The notes under the pieces: generated by a model
Seen by the model: the letters and a program-made list of their open reading frames with translations, nothing else
Told to the model about the DNA's origin: nothing
Databases searched by the model: none
Part shown: in pieces, positions 43,101 to 51,485 of the stretch
Numbering within the stretch: the stretch's first letter is position 1
Layout: every line of letters begins with the position of its first letter
NCBI GenBank assembly: GCA_910584985.1
Contig: CAJUDJ010000005.1
Span: 13,442-77,441 of the forward strand
Direction: 5' to 3'
DNA: 64,000 nt
Source of the DNA: an uncultured Eubacterium sp.
GTDB taxonomy: Bacteria > Bacillota > Clostridia > Oscillospirales > Acutalibacteraceae
Translations under genes and position numbers: made by a program

Positions 43101-43172
43101 GCAAAGGCAAATGAAAAATATCTGAATAAAACAGACAGAACCTACCGCCTGAAATTCCAGATTAGATTTTAA
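40113..43172 (+). CDS. lacZ: Beta-galactosidase, GH2
   Basis: Hydrolyses terminal beta-galactosides such as lactose. The 1019 aa protein has the full GH2 order: sugar-binding jelly roll (~50-215), Ig-like domain, TIM barrel (~325-620), second Ig-like and the C-terminal small-chain domain (beta-gal small N, ~745-1015). Catalytic residues are Glu462 in WSLGNESLGG (acid/base) and Glu529 in ILCEYTHAMGNS (nucleophile). There is no signal peptide, so it is intracellular and needs a transporter not seen here. GGAGAG precedes the ATG. Confidence 0.96.
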   Translation: MERKFIDGYSEWQTNPEIVGINKLPYHATLMPYDNFKEAEKCSRYESSRCKLLNGKWRFKLYKNYAYKPTDFAQSRYDSHNWDSIQVPGSWTMQGYDQNQYCNVRYPWEGSEDICPPNAPTKHNPVGCYLKKIHVNKAMLEKRVILCFEGVESAFYLYINGERIAYSESSFNRSEFDISRYLVEGSNLIAVEVYRWCTGSWLECQDMWRMAGIFRDVYIYTTEREYIRDYIIKAEPNETFKDGYFDVLVKTNGTYEALSIDLNIIDDKGNMVALDTQYAEEDNITSLKAIVTDANMWSAEKPYLYTLVLTLKKNGTPIEYVSTRFGFRKVEIKNGIIHINGRRVVFKGTNRHEFDCRTGRYMTEEVMRSDILQMKKNNINAVRTSHYPNCPRWLELCDEYGLYVIDENNMETHGTNGSRILGCPQLPGSRPEWEKACMDRIKALYNRDKNHTCVVCWSLGNESLGGEIPKKMYQWIKDADESRFVHFECHRDPNEKLLSDVQSKMYAKPSECEEYAVMGRDKRPFILCEYTHAMGNSCGSTDEYTALWDKYPNLQGGFVWDWVDQSILTTDENGEEYLAYGGDFGENPHDGHFCGNGLLFGNRKPTPKLYEIKKLYQNVDFKAIDAEKGIIEIKNKFMFTNLNEFELYWCQCSDKGIFREGVIELDLMSEKKAVLDLELTRISNTESYLNLELRTTEDSAWAEAGHVIAEEQFVINEFENTYDELEVGEELIVADTYGSLRIITEDINIRFERRERNQLYSIKVGGEEFLNAPVRLNFWRALTDNDRGSRAGSRLGCWREAGNTPGIYNNTKFSIEGYKIVDSGRKVIVTCGAVVCTQPESKATVVYTITSKGIGVDMQFFPNPALPEIPEVSMLFELPGDFENVSYLGEGPYENYIDRRNGTKIGVYNTTVTDMYTDYLKPQECGNRTGVRYVTLFGRKKTFTLIAEPVMEFNASRYYPMELENAWHKKELPESNKTVVRAIARQQGVGGYDSWGAKANEKYLNKTDRTYRLKFQIRF

Positions 43173-43215
43173 AGCATTACAAATATTAAGAATTGGTAAG
43201 AAAAATATATTTTTC

Positions 43216-43244
43216 TTGACTTTTTCAAATATTGGTATTATATT
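43216..43244 (+). promoter_or_regulatory. Promoter of the radical SAM gene
   Basis: TTGACT (43216-43221), 17-base spacer, TATATT (43239-43244), then an AT-rich leader of about 95 bases. Confidence 0.65.
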
Positions 43245-43347
43245 TGTTTTTACGATTTAATATATGTATTTTATATATGGGTTGAATTCTGACCAATTTA
43301 AACCGTAATCAATTTTATATTTTATTGTTTATAAGAAGGATTAAATT

Positions 43348-44778
43348 ATGAAATCGCTTAAAGAAACAGCAATGACAATAGCCGTTAAAGAGGCAGTTAA
43401 ATTTGCAAGAAAGGATTTTAATAAAAACGCACCCAAAATTCTTTCTCTTCTTGAAATGGCAGATGTTAAGAAAGTAAACAGAAGCACATATGCGGGGCTG
43501 CACAAGGTGCTTAATGATCCGGATAATAACTGGATGCGTTTTGCAAAAAGCCTTGCCTGTGATACAGATGTTGATGTGCTTATGAAGCTTATTCCGCCGG
43601 CTATGAATGTTGCGATTAACAGCTATTCGGTTCGTATGAAAAGCATTGAAAAATACGGCTGCAATGTTCCGTGGGCTATTTTAATGGATCCTACGGCTGC
43701 ATGTAATCTGAAATGCAAGGGTTGCTGGGCTGCCGAATACGGCCATAACAGCCAGCTTACATATGATGATCTTGCAAGAATCATTGCCCAGGGCAAAGAA
43801 CTCGGCACATATATGTATCTTTACACGGGCGGTGAGCCCACAATCAGAAGAGCAGACCTTATGCGGCTTTGCCGCGAAAACCCGGATTGTATCTTTATGA
43901 GCTTCACAAACGGCACGCTGATTGATGACAGCTTTGCAGATGAAATCGGTGAGGTTGGAAACTTTTTGCCGGCATTTTCTATTGAAGGCTATGAAGAGGA
44001 AAATGATTTCCGCCGCGGTGAAGGCACCTTCCAGAAGTGCACGGCTGCAATGAAACGCCTTAAGGACCGTCATATCCCTTTCGGTGCATCACTTTGCTAC
44101 ACAAGCAAGAACACGGATGTGCTTGCATCTGATGAATATATGGATTGGCTTATTGAGCAGGGTGTTAAATTTGCATGGTTCTTTACTTATATGCCAACAG
44201 GCAATGGTGCAGTTACGGATTTAATGGTTTCGCCCGAGCAGCGTGCATTAATGTATAAAAAAATGCATGAATGGAGGCATACAAAGCCGATTTTTGCGCT
44301 TGATTTCTGGAATGACGGCGAATATGTTCAGGGCTGTATAGCCGGCGGCCGCCATTATTTCCATATCAATTCAAACGGCGACTGTGAGCCGTGCGCATTT
44401 GTGCATTATTCTAATGTAAACATAAAGGAATGTTCTGTGCTTGATGCACTTCAGAGCCCGATATTCATGGCATACAAAAGAAATCAGCCGTTTAACAACA
44501 ATATGCTTCGTCCGTGCCCGGTGCTTGATAACCCCGGTGCAATCAGCAAAATGGTGCACGAAACAGGCGCATATTCAACGGAAATGGAAAATCCTGAGGA
44601 TGCGAATGCGCTGTTTGATAAAACAGTTGCGGCTGCAAAGGCATGGAAGGTCAAAGCAGATGAGCTGTTTGACCGCGATGAATATATCGCCAAGCATGTT
44701 AAAGACGAAAATATGTATAATTTTGAAAAGCCGGACGAGGAAAGAGAGTTTTCGGAATTTGAAAAAACGGAAGATTAA
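43348..44778 (+). CDS. Radical SAM protein, unknown substrate
   Basis: A 476 aa radical S-adenosylmethionine enzyme. The 4Fe-4S motif is CNLKCKGCW (Cys119, 123, 126) in DPTAACNLKCKGCWAAEYG, followed by LYTGGEPTIRRADL (SAM-binding GGE). Around residues 330-395 a second set of cysteines (GCIAGGRHYFHINSNGDCEPC, later RPCPVLDNPG) looks like a truncated SPASM-type auxiliary cluster. About 110 residues precede the core (helical, MKSLKETAMTIAVKEAVKFA). No substrate peptide gene is seen next to it. GAAGGA precedes the ATG. It has its own promoter and appears monocistronic. Confidence 0.87.
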   Translation: MKSLKETAMTIAVKEAVKFARKDFNKNAPKILSLLEMADVKKVNRSTYAGLHKVLNDPDNNWMRFAKSLACDTDVDVLMKLIPPAMNVAINSYSVRMKSIEKYGCNVPWAILMDPTAACNLKCKGCWAAEYGHNSQLTYDDLARIIAQGKELGTYMYLYTGGEPTIRRADLMRLCRENPDCIFMSFTNGTLIDDSFADEIGEVGNFLPAFSIEGYEEENDFRRGEGTFQKCTAAMKRLKDRHIPFGASLCYTSKNTDVLASDEYMDWLIEQGVKFAWFFTYMPTGNGAVTDLMVSPEQRALMYKKMHEWRHTKPIFALDFWNDGEYVQGCIAGGRHYFHINSNGDCEPCAFVHYSNVNIKECSVLDALQSPIFMAYKRNQPFNNNMLRPCPVLDNPGAISKMVHETGAYSTEMENPEDANALFDKTVAAAKAWKVKADELFDRDEYIAKHVKDENMYNFEKPDEEREFSEFEKTED

Positions 44779-44856
44779 TCTGTTATAAATATAAAAAATA
44801 AAAGGGCATATCGCAGGTCGGTATGCCCCTAAAGCGTTATAAAGGAGTAATCAATT

Positions 44857-46131
44857 ATGGACGGGGAATCGGCACCATTAATTATTGTAATGGCGGTGCT
44901 TGTGCTTTTAAGCGCGTTTTTTTCATCCGCAGAAACTGCATATTCATCACTCAATAAGGTTAAATTAAAGGCGATGGCGGCTTTGGGAAAGCGAAAGAAA
45001 GCCATTGAAAGGGCGCTGGCACTTTCAGAACGGTATGATATTGTGCTTTCCACAATTTTAATCGGAAACAATCTTGTTAATATTGCCTGCACATCTATTG
45101 CAACACTTGTGTTTACAGGCTTTTTCGGCCAGCAGCTCGGCACGACACTTTCCACGGTTGTAATGACGGTGCTTGTTCTTATTTTCGGAGAGGTTACACC
45201 GAAGCAGATTGCAAAGGAAAAAGCCGAATCCTATGCCGTGGCCGTGGCTCCCGTCGTTACATTCTTTATCCTTATTTTCAGCCCGCTGAATCTGTTTTTC
45301 AGGGGTTGGTCAAAGCTTATCACAAAGCTGTTCGGGCTGAATAAGGTGAGTACGGTTACAGAAGAGGAATTGAAATCCTATGTCAACGAAGCACATTCCG
45401 GCGGTGAGATTGACGATAATGAATCCAAGCTTATCCGTTCCTCCATCGAATTTGATGATATTGATGTTTCCGATATTTTAACACACCGTGTGGATGTTGC
45501 CGCTGTTGATAAATATTCCTCTTTTGCTGAAATTGAAAAGGTTTTCAAGGAAAGCAATTACAGCCGCCTGCCGGTCTATATCGGTGATATTGATCATATT
45601 GTGGGATTGATTCATCACCGTGATTTTGAAGCCGCAAGAGACAGAAACCTGAAATCCCTGCGAACGGTTATTAAGCCTGTTCCCACAGTTTCGCCCGATA
45701 CGAAAATTTCAAAGCTTCTGCGCATACTTCAAAAAAACAAAACTCATCTTGCCGTTGTTGTGGATGAATTCGGCGGCACAAAGGGTATAGTTACGCTTGA
45801 AGATATATTGGAGGAGCTTGTCGGCGAAATATGGGATGAGCACGATGAGGTTTCTGTGGATTTTGAAAAAATATCCGATAATGAATATATTGTAGACGGT
45901 TCAGCCTCTCTTGAAGATTTCTTTGAATACTTTAATATTTATGAAAATGAATATGAGGTTTCAACGGTAAACGGCTGGGTTATGCTGAAAACGGATAAAA
46001 TACCTGAGGAGAAGGACAGCTTTTCCTTTAATAATATTGATGTTACGGTAATTTCAACAGAGGGAAAAAGGGCCGATAAGATTAAAATAACAGTTAACGA
46101 AAAGAAGGAAAATGAAGATGTTTCTGAATAA
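44857..46131 (+). CDS. HlyC/CorC-family CNNM-CBS membrane protein
   Basis: A 424 aa protein with an N-terminal DUF21/CNNM domain of about four membrane segments (IIVMAVLVLLSAFFSSAETAYSS; IASLVF-type; VVTFFILIFSPLNLFF), paired CBS domains (from ILTHRVDVAAVDKY to IVTLEDILEELVGEIWDE), and the C-terminal CorC_HlyC transporter-associated domain (YIVDGSASLEDFFEYFN). Such proteins are implicated in Mg2+/Co2+ efflux; the term hemolysin is historical. AAAGGAG precedes the ATG. It overlaps pth by 14 bases. Confidence 0.92.
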   Translation: MDGESAPLIIVMAVLVLLSAFFSSAETAYSSLNKVKLKAMAALGKRKKAIERALALSERYDIVLSTILIGNNLVNIACTSIATLVFTGFFGQQLGTTLSTVVMTVLVLIFGEVTPKQIAKEKAESYAVAVAPVVTFFILIFSPLNLFFRGWSKLITKLFGLNKVSTVTEEELKSYVNEAHSGGEIDDNESKLIRSSIEFDDIDVSDILTHRVDVAAVDKYSSFAEIEKVFKESNYSRLPVYIGDIDHIVGLIHHRDFEAARDRNLKSLRTVIKPVPTVSPDTKISKLLRILQKNKTHLAVVVDEFGGTKGIVTLEDILEELVGEIWDEHDEVSVDFEKISDNEYIVDGSASLEDFFEYFNIYENEYEVSTVNGWVMLKTDKIPEEKDSFSFNNIDVTVISTEGKRADKIKITVNEKKENEDVSE

Positions 46132-46723
46132 AAAGAAACAATTTAAAAGCGGTGGATATGAATTTATTATAGCCGGCCTTGGAAATCCGGGTGCAAAATA
46201 TGAAATGACAAGGCATAATGCCGGTTTTCTTGCAATGGATTTGCTTGCGATGCACGAAAATATAAGCATAAAAAAGCTTAAATTTCATTCACTTGCCGGT
46301 GAATTGAAAATCGGCGGCAAAAAGTGCCTGCTTATGAAGCCGCAGACCTTTATGAATAATTCCGGCGAAGCAATCGGCGAAGCCGCAGGGTTTTATAAAA
46401 TTCCGCCTGAAAATATTATTGTTATTTCTGATGATATTTCTCTTGATGTCGGCAAAATCAGAATCAGAAGAAAGGGATCTGCCGGCGGGCATAACGGGCT
46501 CAAAAGTATCATTTCCCATCTTGGCAGTGAAAATTTTGCAAGAATTAAAATCGGCGTGGGTAAAAAACCAAGTGCGGATTATGATTTGGTTGACTGGGTG
46601 CTCGGCAGATTTCCGAAGGAACAGGAAAGGGAACTGAAGGTGGCGCTGGAAAATGCAGTTCAGGCAATTCCGCTTCTTGTGAGCGGAGAAACAGATAAAG
46701 CAATGAATTTGTTTAATTCATAA
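46118..46723 (+). CDS. pth: Peptidyl-tRNA hydrolase
   Basis: Recycles tRNA by hydrolysing drop-off peptidyl-tRNA. Motifs: AGLGNPGAKYEMTRHNAGF (catalytic His), MKPQTFMNNSG, DDISLDVGKIRIRRKGSAGGHNGLKS. 201 aa with a short basic N-terminal extension (FLNKKKQFKSGGYE). AAGGA is 8 bases before the ATG at 46118; an ATG at 46112 is too close to it. It overlaps the CorC gene and precedes mfd by 19 bases, the common pth-mfd order of Firmicutes. Confidence 0.95.
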   Translation: MFLNKKKQFKSGGYEFIIAGLGNPGAKYEMTRHNAGFLAMDLLAMHENISIKKLKFHSLAGELKIGGKKCLLMKPQTFMNNSGEAIGEAAGFYKIPPENIIVISDDISLDVGKIRIRRKGSAGGHNGLKSIISHLGSENFARIKIGVGKKPSADYDLVDWVLGRFPKEQERELKVALENAVQAIPLLVSGETDKAMNLFNS

Positions 46724-46742
46724 ATAAAAAGGAAAAATAGAT

Positions 46743-49700
46743 ATGTCTTGCTTTTCACAAATATTTGAAAAGAGCACTGAATTCTTAAGCCTCGGCAAAA
46801 GCATAAACACAAAGGGTATGCCTGTCGGGGCAACAGGTGTGTCCGATGCTGCAAAGGCGCATTTTATTCATGCTCTTATGGAATTTAAACAGAATAAGGC
46901 GCTTGTGATTATGCCGGATGAGGCATCAGCCGTCAGAATGAGCGAAAGCCTCGGCATGCTTCAGAACGGCGTACTTTTTTATCCGTCCCGTGAATTCACC
47001 TTTCAGCAGGTGGCAGGTGTGTCTCACGAATTTGAGCACATCAGGCTCGGTGTGCTTTCAAAAATGGAAAAGGGCGAATACAGCGCAGTGGTTTGCTCGG
47101 TGAATGCGGCGGTGCAGAAAACCATTCCGCCGGAGGAATTAAGAACTCTGTCGCTTGAAATTAAAGACGGAGATACAGTGGATATTGAAAACCTTTCCGC
47201 ACAGCTCACTGCTGCTGGATATAGCCGGTATGATCAGGTGGACGGCATATCACAGTTTGCTGTAAGGGGCGGAATTATTGATGTATTTCCGCCCGGAGCA
47301 GACGAACCTGCCCGAATAGAACTGTGGGGCGATATGGTGGACGGTATATCCTCCTTTGATATTTCCACCCAAAGAAGAACAGGCAGCATGGATAAAATTA
47401 ATCTTCTTCCGGCAAATGAGGTTCTTTTCAAATCCGATAAGAAATTTGCAGAACGCATTGAGGCACTTGCGGCATCACTTAAGGGGAAAGCGATAAAGGC
47501 AAGGGCAAGCCTTTATGCAGATGCCGAAATGCTGAAAAACGGAATTTCGCTTCCAAGCAATGATAAATATCTGCCGCTTGCCTATAACAGCAGCGGAATT
47601 TTTGATTATAACGGCGGAATGCTTTTTATTTGCGAAAGTGCAAAGGTTAAGGAAAGAGCAATCAGTCAGCAAAAACTGATGGCAGAGCAGATAAAATGGT
47701 ATCTTGAAAGCGGAAATCTGTGCAGGGGAATTGATAAGTTCACGCTTGATTTTGAAGAAATCAGGGAGATTTATTCAAAAAGCGGAGCTGTTTATCTTGA
47801 TTCACTTCCAAGAGGCTCGTTTGATACGCCTGTGGCGCATCTTTCCTCTTTTACGGTTCAGAGCTTTAATGCATGGAACGGAACATTGGAGCAGCTGACG
47901 GAGGATATTAAACCGCTTTGTGATAAAAAATACACGGTTTGCATTATGGCAGGCACTGCAAGAGCCGGAAAGGCACTTCAATATGATTTGAATGAAAAAG
48001 GTTTTGATTCCGTTTATTTTGACAAACTGCCGCAGGAACTGCCGAAAGGAAAAACAGCGGTTATTCCGGGATCGCTGAATGCAGGTTTTCAGCTTTCAGA
48101 ACTGTCTTTTGCTCTGATTACACATACCAAAGCGTTTCAGAAGAAAAAGAAAAACAAAGCTGTTTCTTCTAAAAATGCCATTCATTCGCTTGATGAGCTG
48201 GCGGTTGGCGATTATATTGTTCATAATGTGCACGGTATCGGCGTGTTTAACGGAATTCACGCACTGGAACTGAACAAGGTTAAAAAGGATTATATTAAAA
48301 TTTCCTACGCAAAAGGCGATACGCTTTATGTTCCCGTTACACAGCTTGATCTGGTTTCCAAATATATCGGCCCGCGTGAGGACAGCAATGTGAAAATAAA
48401 CCGCCTTGGCGGCACAGAATGGAAAAAGGCAAAGGCAAAGGTGCGTTCCTCCGTTAAGGATATGGCAAAGGAACTGATTGCACTTTATGCAAAGCGTATG
48501 AGCACAAAGGGCTATGCTTTTTCGGAGGATACCGATTTGCAGCGTGATTTTGAGCTTCGCTTTGCCTATGATGAAACAGACGATCAGTTAAGAAGTGCAG
48601 CGGAAATCAAGGGCGATATGGAACGATCCGCACCGATGGACAGACTGCTGTGCGGTGATGTGGGCTTCGGAAAAACAGAGGTGGCCCTGCGTGCTGCATT
48701 TAAATGTATCTCAGAGGGCAAGCAATGTGCAGTGCTTGTGCCCACAACCGTGCTTGCTATGCAGCACTTTAATACAGCCAGAAGCAGAATGGAAGCCTTT
48801 CCCGTAAGAACGGAAATGATTTCCCGTTTTGTTTCTCCGAAAAGGCAGAAGGAGATTCTGAAGGGCCTTGAGGACGGAAGAGTGGATCTGCTTATCGGCA
48901 CACACAGAATTATAAGCAAGGATATAAAATTCAAGGATCTGGGGCTTCTGATTGTGGATGAGGAGCAGCGGTTCGGCGTTGCACAGAAGGAAAAACTGAA
49001 AGAGAAATTTCCTCGTGTGGATGTGCTTACGCTTTCGGCCACACCGATTCCCAGAACACTGAATATGGCAATGAGCGGAATCAGGGATATGAGCCTGCTT
49101 GAGGAAGCACCCGGCGACAGACACCCCGTTCAGACCTATGTGATTGAATATGATTTCGGTGTTCTGATTGAAGCAATGGAGCGTGAGCTTTCAAGAGGCG
49201 GGCAGTGCTATTTTCTGCATAACAATATTGATACCATAGAGCACACCGCCGTTAAAATTAAAAAAGAGCTACCGGATGCAAAAATCGGAATTGCACACGG
49301 CAGAATGACAGAAGAACAGCTTTCTGATGTCTGGAGCAGGCTCTTAAACGGCGAAATAGATATTCTTGTTTGCACAACGATTATTGAAACCGGAATTGAT
49401 GTTGCAAATGTAAATACGCTGATTATTGAAAATGCGGACAGAATGGGGCTTGCCCAGCTGCATCAGATCAGAGGCAGGGTCGCAGAAGCTCGCGCCGTGC
49501 CTTTGCATATTTTACTTTTTCCAGAGGAAAGGAACTTACGGATATTGCCGCCAAAAGGCTGGAAGCCATTCGTGAATATACGGAATTCGGATCGGGCTTC
49601 AAAATTGCGATGCGTGATCTTGAAATTCGGGGCGCAGGGTCAATTCTTGGAAGCCGCCAGCACGGTCATATGGAATCCGTTGGCTATGATATGTATCTGA

Positions 49701-50203
49701 AGCTGCTGAGCGAAGCGGTGGCGGAGGAAAAAGGCGAAAAGGCAGAGGATGAACAGGAAGCGGAATGCCTGATTGATCTTCCGATTGAAGCACATATTCC
49801 CGAAGATTATATTACCTCCACACCGCAGAGATTATCTATATATAAGCGTATTGCCGCAATCCGCAGCGATGCGGATGCCAATGATGTTTATGATGAGCTT
49901 GGCGACAGATTCGGCGCACCGCCGGAAGCCATCTGCGGTCTTGTGGAAATTGCGCTTTTGAGAAATATTGCATCAAAAATCGGCGTTTATGAAATTACGC
50001 AGAGAAACGGCTCAGTGCTTTTTTATATGAATGAGCCGGATATAAAATATGTTGTTGCGCTGAATAAGGAAATGAAAGGAAGAGTATTGCTTTCGGCTGC
50101 CAAAAAAGCGTATATAGCGGTTAAGCTTGATTATGAATCATCGCTTGAAACGGTGCAGCAGACGCTTGCAGTTATGAATGCTGTTTTTTCTGAAGAAAAA
50201 TAG
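46743..50203 (+). pseudogene. mfd: Transcription-repair coupling factor Mfd, interrupted by a -1 frameshift
   Basis: Mfd removes stalled RNA polymerase and recruits UvrA. Frame one (46743-49700) covers the UvrB-like module, the RNA polymerase-interacting domain (from HSLDELAVGDYIVHNVHGIG) and the translocase: GDVGFGKTEVALRAA (~639), DEEQRFGV (~739), TLSATPIPRT, RGRV. After 49481 that frame becomes non-homologous for 73 residues. The correct continuation (GR-SSRRAFAYF, ELTDIAAKRLEAIREY, RGAGSILGSRQHGH, C-terminal Mfd domain) runs in the other frame to 50203. One missing G in GTCG(G)CAGA at 49479-49485 explains it exactly and restores RVGRSS and a ~1153 aa protein. It is either a real lesion or a sequence error. 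Confidence 0.93.
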
Positions 50204-50240
50204 CATTTGGCACATTCATTTTTTTCTGAATGTATATTAT

Positions 50241-50276
50241 AAAACACCTCGGGGCATACTGCTTTTGAGGTGTTTT
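50241..50276 (+). promoter_or_regulatory. Hairpin that sequesters the RBS of the following M23 gene
   Basis: AAAACACCTC (50241-50250) and GAGGTGTTTT (50267-50276) form a perfect 10-bp stem with a 16-base loop. The right arm contains the Shine-Dalgarno GAGGTG that serves the ATG at 50279. It may also act as a weak terminator after mfd, since TTTT ends the arm. Confidence 0.65.
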
Positions 50277-50278
50277 AT

Positions 50279-50971
50279 ATGTCATCAAATTCTAATGCAA
50301 AAAGAGGAAACAAAAATTTAAGAGCGTTATTTTCCGTAATCTGTATTTCTATTATTGCGCTTGGCCTTATTGTTTATTTTTCAACCAGCACAGGTAACAA
50401 TCCTGTTAATGAGCCTACCACCATTGCAGATACCACACAGCCTGTTCAGAGAAGTGTAACAGTAGAGGATACGACCGAGGAGGATACAACCGAAAAGCAG
50501 ACGGAAACACAGACAGTTCCTGAAAGCACATCCATGGCCTTGCTGGATACAAATACGCCATATAAAAGCTTTTATAAATATCCGATCACGGAAGCTGTTT
50601 CGGCAGGATACACCGAGGAGCTTGTTTATAATCAGACAATGGGCGATTACAGAAGCCATACGGCAGTAGATTTCAAGGGTGATGCGGGCACGGCTGTTTA
50701 TGCAATCAATGACGGAATTGTGCTGGATGTTTATAACGACAGTATGCTGGGCATGACCATTGAAATTGATCACGGCGGAAAGCTTGTTGCAAAATACAGC
50801 GGCCTTGATGTGGTGAATGTTTCAAAGGGCGATCCTGTTATGATTGGCGCAACAATCGGAACACTCGGAAAAGTTCCGTTTGAAGCAGCAGGTGAAAGTC
50901 ATCTTCATTTTGAAACCAGGCTGGACGGTGCAAGCGTAAATCCGCTTGATGTTATGGGAAAAACGGAATAG
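50279..50971 (+). CDS. Membrane-anchored M23 peptidase (SpoIIQ-like possible)
   Basis: A 230 aa protein: short cytoplasmic N-terminus, one membrane segment (FSVICISIIALGLIVYF), a Thr/Glu-rich linker, then a LytM/M23 domain. Zinc ligands are intact: HTAVD (His127, Asp131) and HLH (His208, His210). Size and architecture match SpoIIQ, the forespore protein of the engulfment channel, which in Clostridia keeps the metal site; a vegetative wall hydrolase is equally possible. It is unrelated in architecture to the three coiled-coil M23 proteins at 23193-27320. I chose the ATG at 50279; GTG 50270 lies within the RBS. Confidence 0.82.
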   Translation: MSSNSNAKRGNKNLRALFSVICISIIALGLIVYFSTSTGNNPVNEPTTIADTTQPVQRSVTVEDTTEEDTTEKQTETQTVPESTSMALLDTNTPYKSFYKYPITEAVSAGYTEELVYNQTMGDYRSHTAVDFKGDAGTAVYAINDGIVLDVYNDSMLGMTIEIDHGGKLVAKYSGLDVVNVSKGDPVMIGATIGTLGKVPFEAAGESHLHFETRLDGASVNPLDVMGKTE

Positions 50972-50978
50972 ATAAAAT

Positions 50979-51020
50979 ATAAATGCCATCGGATTTTGAA
51001 ATTCGGTGGCATTTATATTC
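50979..51020 (+). terminator. Hairpin after the M23 gene
   Basis: ATAAATGCCA (50979-50988) with TGGCATTTAT (51007-51016), followed by ATTC. The T-run is weak, so termination is likely but not certain. Confidence 0.6.
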
Positions 51021-51160
51021 TGGACGCAAGGATAACATTATAAGCCTGTTGCTTTCAACATATGTTAATTTTATACCTGACGATGTATAAGAACCGGCAT
51101 AATACAATTTGATGAATCTTAATGTCAATAAAATTCTTAAAAATATCATTTGATATATAA

Positions 51161-51313
51161 CACATAAAAGCTAATGCAAAGGTTTTATTGGCATTGTCAC
51201 ATCTTTATAATTGCAGTGTTGACTATTTGTTAGGAAAATCGGCAGAGGAAGCCTATATGATAATAAAATCCAACTGGCTAAAAGATAATCAAATTAAAGC
51301 AATAATTATTTAA
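51161..51313 (+). pseudogene. C-terminal fragment of an Xre-type regulator
   Basis: The frame from 51161 to the TAA at 51311-51313 encodes KVLLALSHLYNCSVDYLLGK followed by SAEEAYMIIKSNWLKDNQIK. The stretch LLALSHLYNCSVDYLLGKS is the last helix and end of a classic HTH_3 repressor (compare LADYFNVSVDYLLGRS). No HTH start or RBS lies upstream; a stop codon is 3 bases before the fragment. The remaining bases of 50972-51485 hold no other gene that I can see. It is a decayed regulator, possibly the trace of a lost mobile element. Confidence 0.7.
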
Positions 51314-51344
51314 TAAATAATGTTTTTGAAGAAAGATAACATAA

Positions 51345-51373
51345 AAAGCAGCAGAAATTCATTCTGCTGCTTT
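51345..51373. terminator. Bidirectional terminator
   Basis: AAAGCAGCAGAA (51345-51356) with TTCTGCTGCTTT (51362-51373). On the minus strand a TTTTTATG run follows, so it mainly ends the antiporter gene at 51486. Confidence 0.85.
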
Positions 51374-51485
51374 GCTGTTTATTTGGATATTAAAAGATTT
51401 TATGAAAAAATCTGTCAATAAGATTGACTGATGAGGTAGATTGTTTAAAGTGCATAAAATAGTAAGTATTCTATGTGCAGGCATC

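Noticed and set aside
49470..49700. Programmed -1/+1 frameshift in mfd
   Set aside because: No slippery heptamer or stimulatory structure at the junction; a single lost G in a conserved Gly codon is simpler, and Mfd is not known to use recoding.
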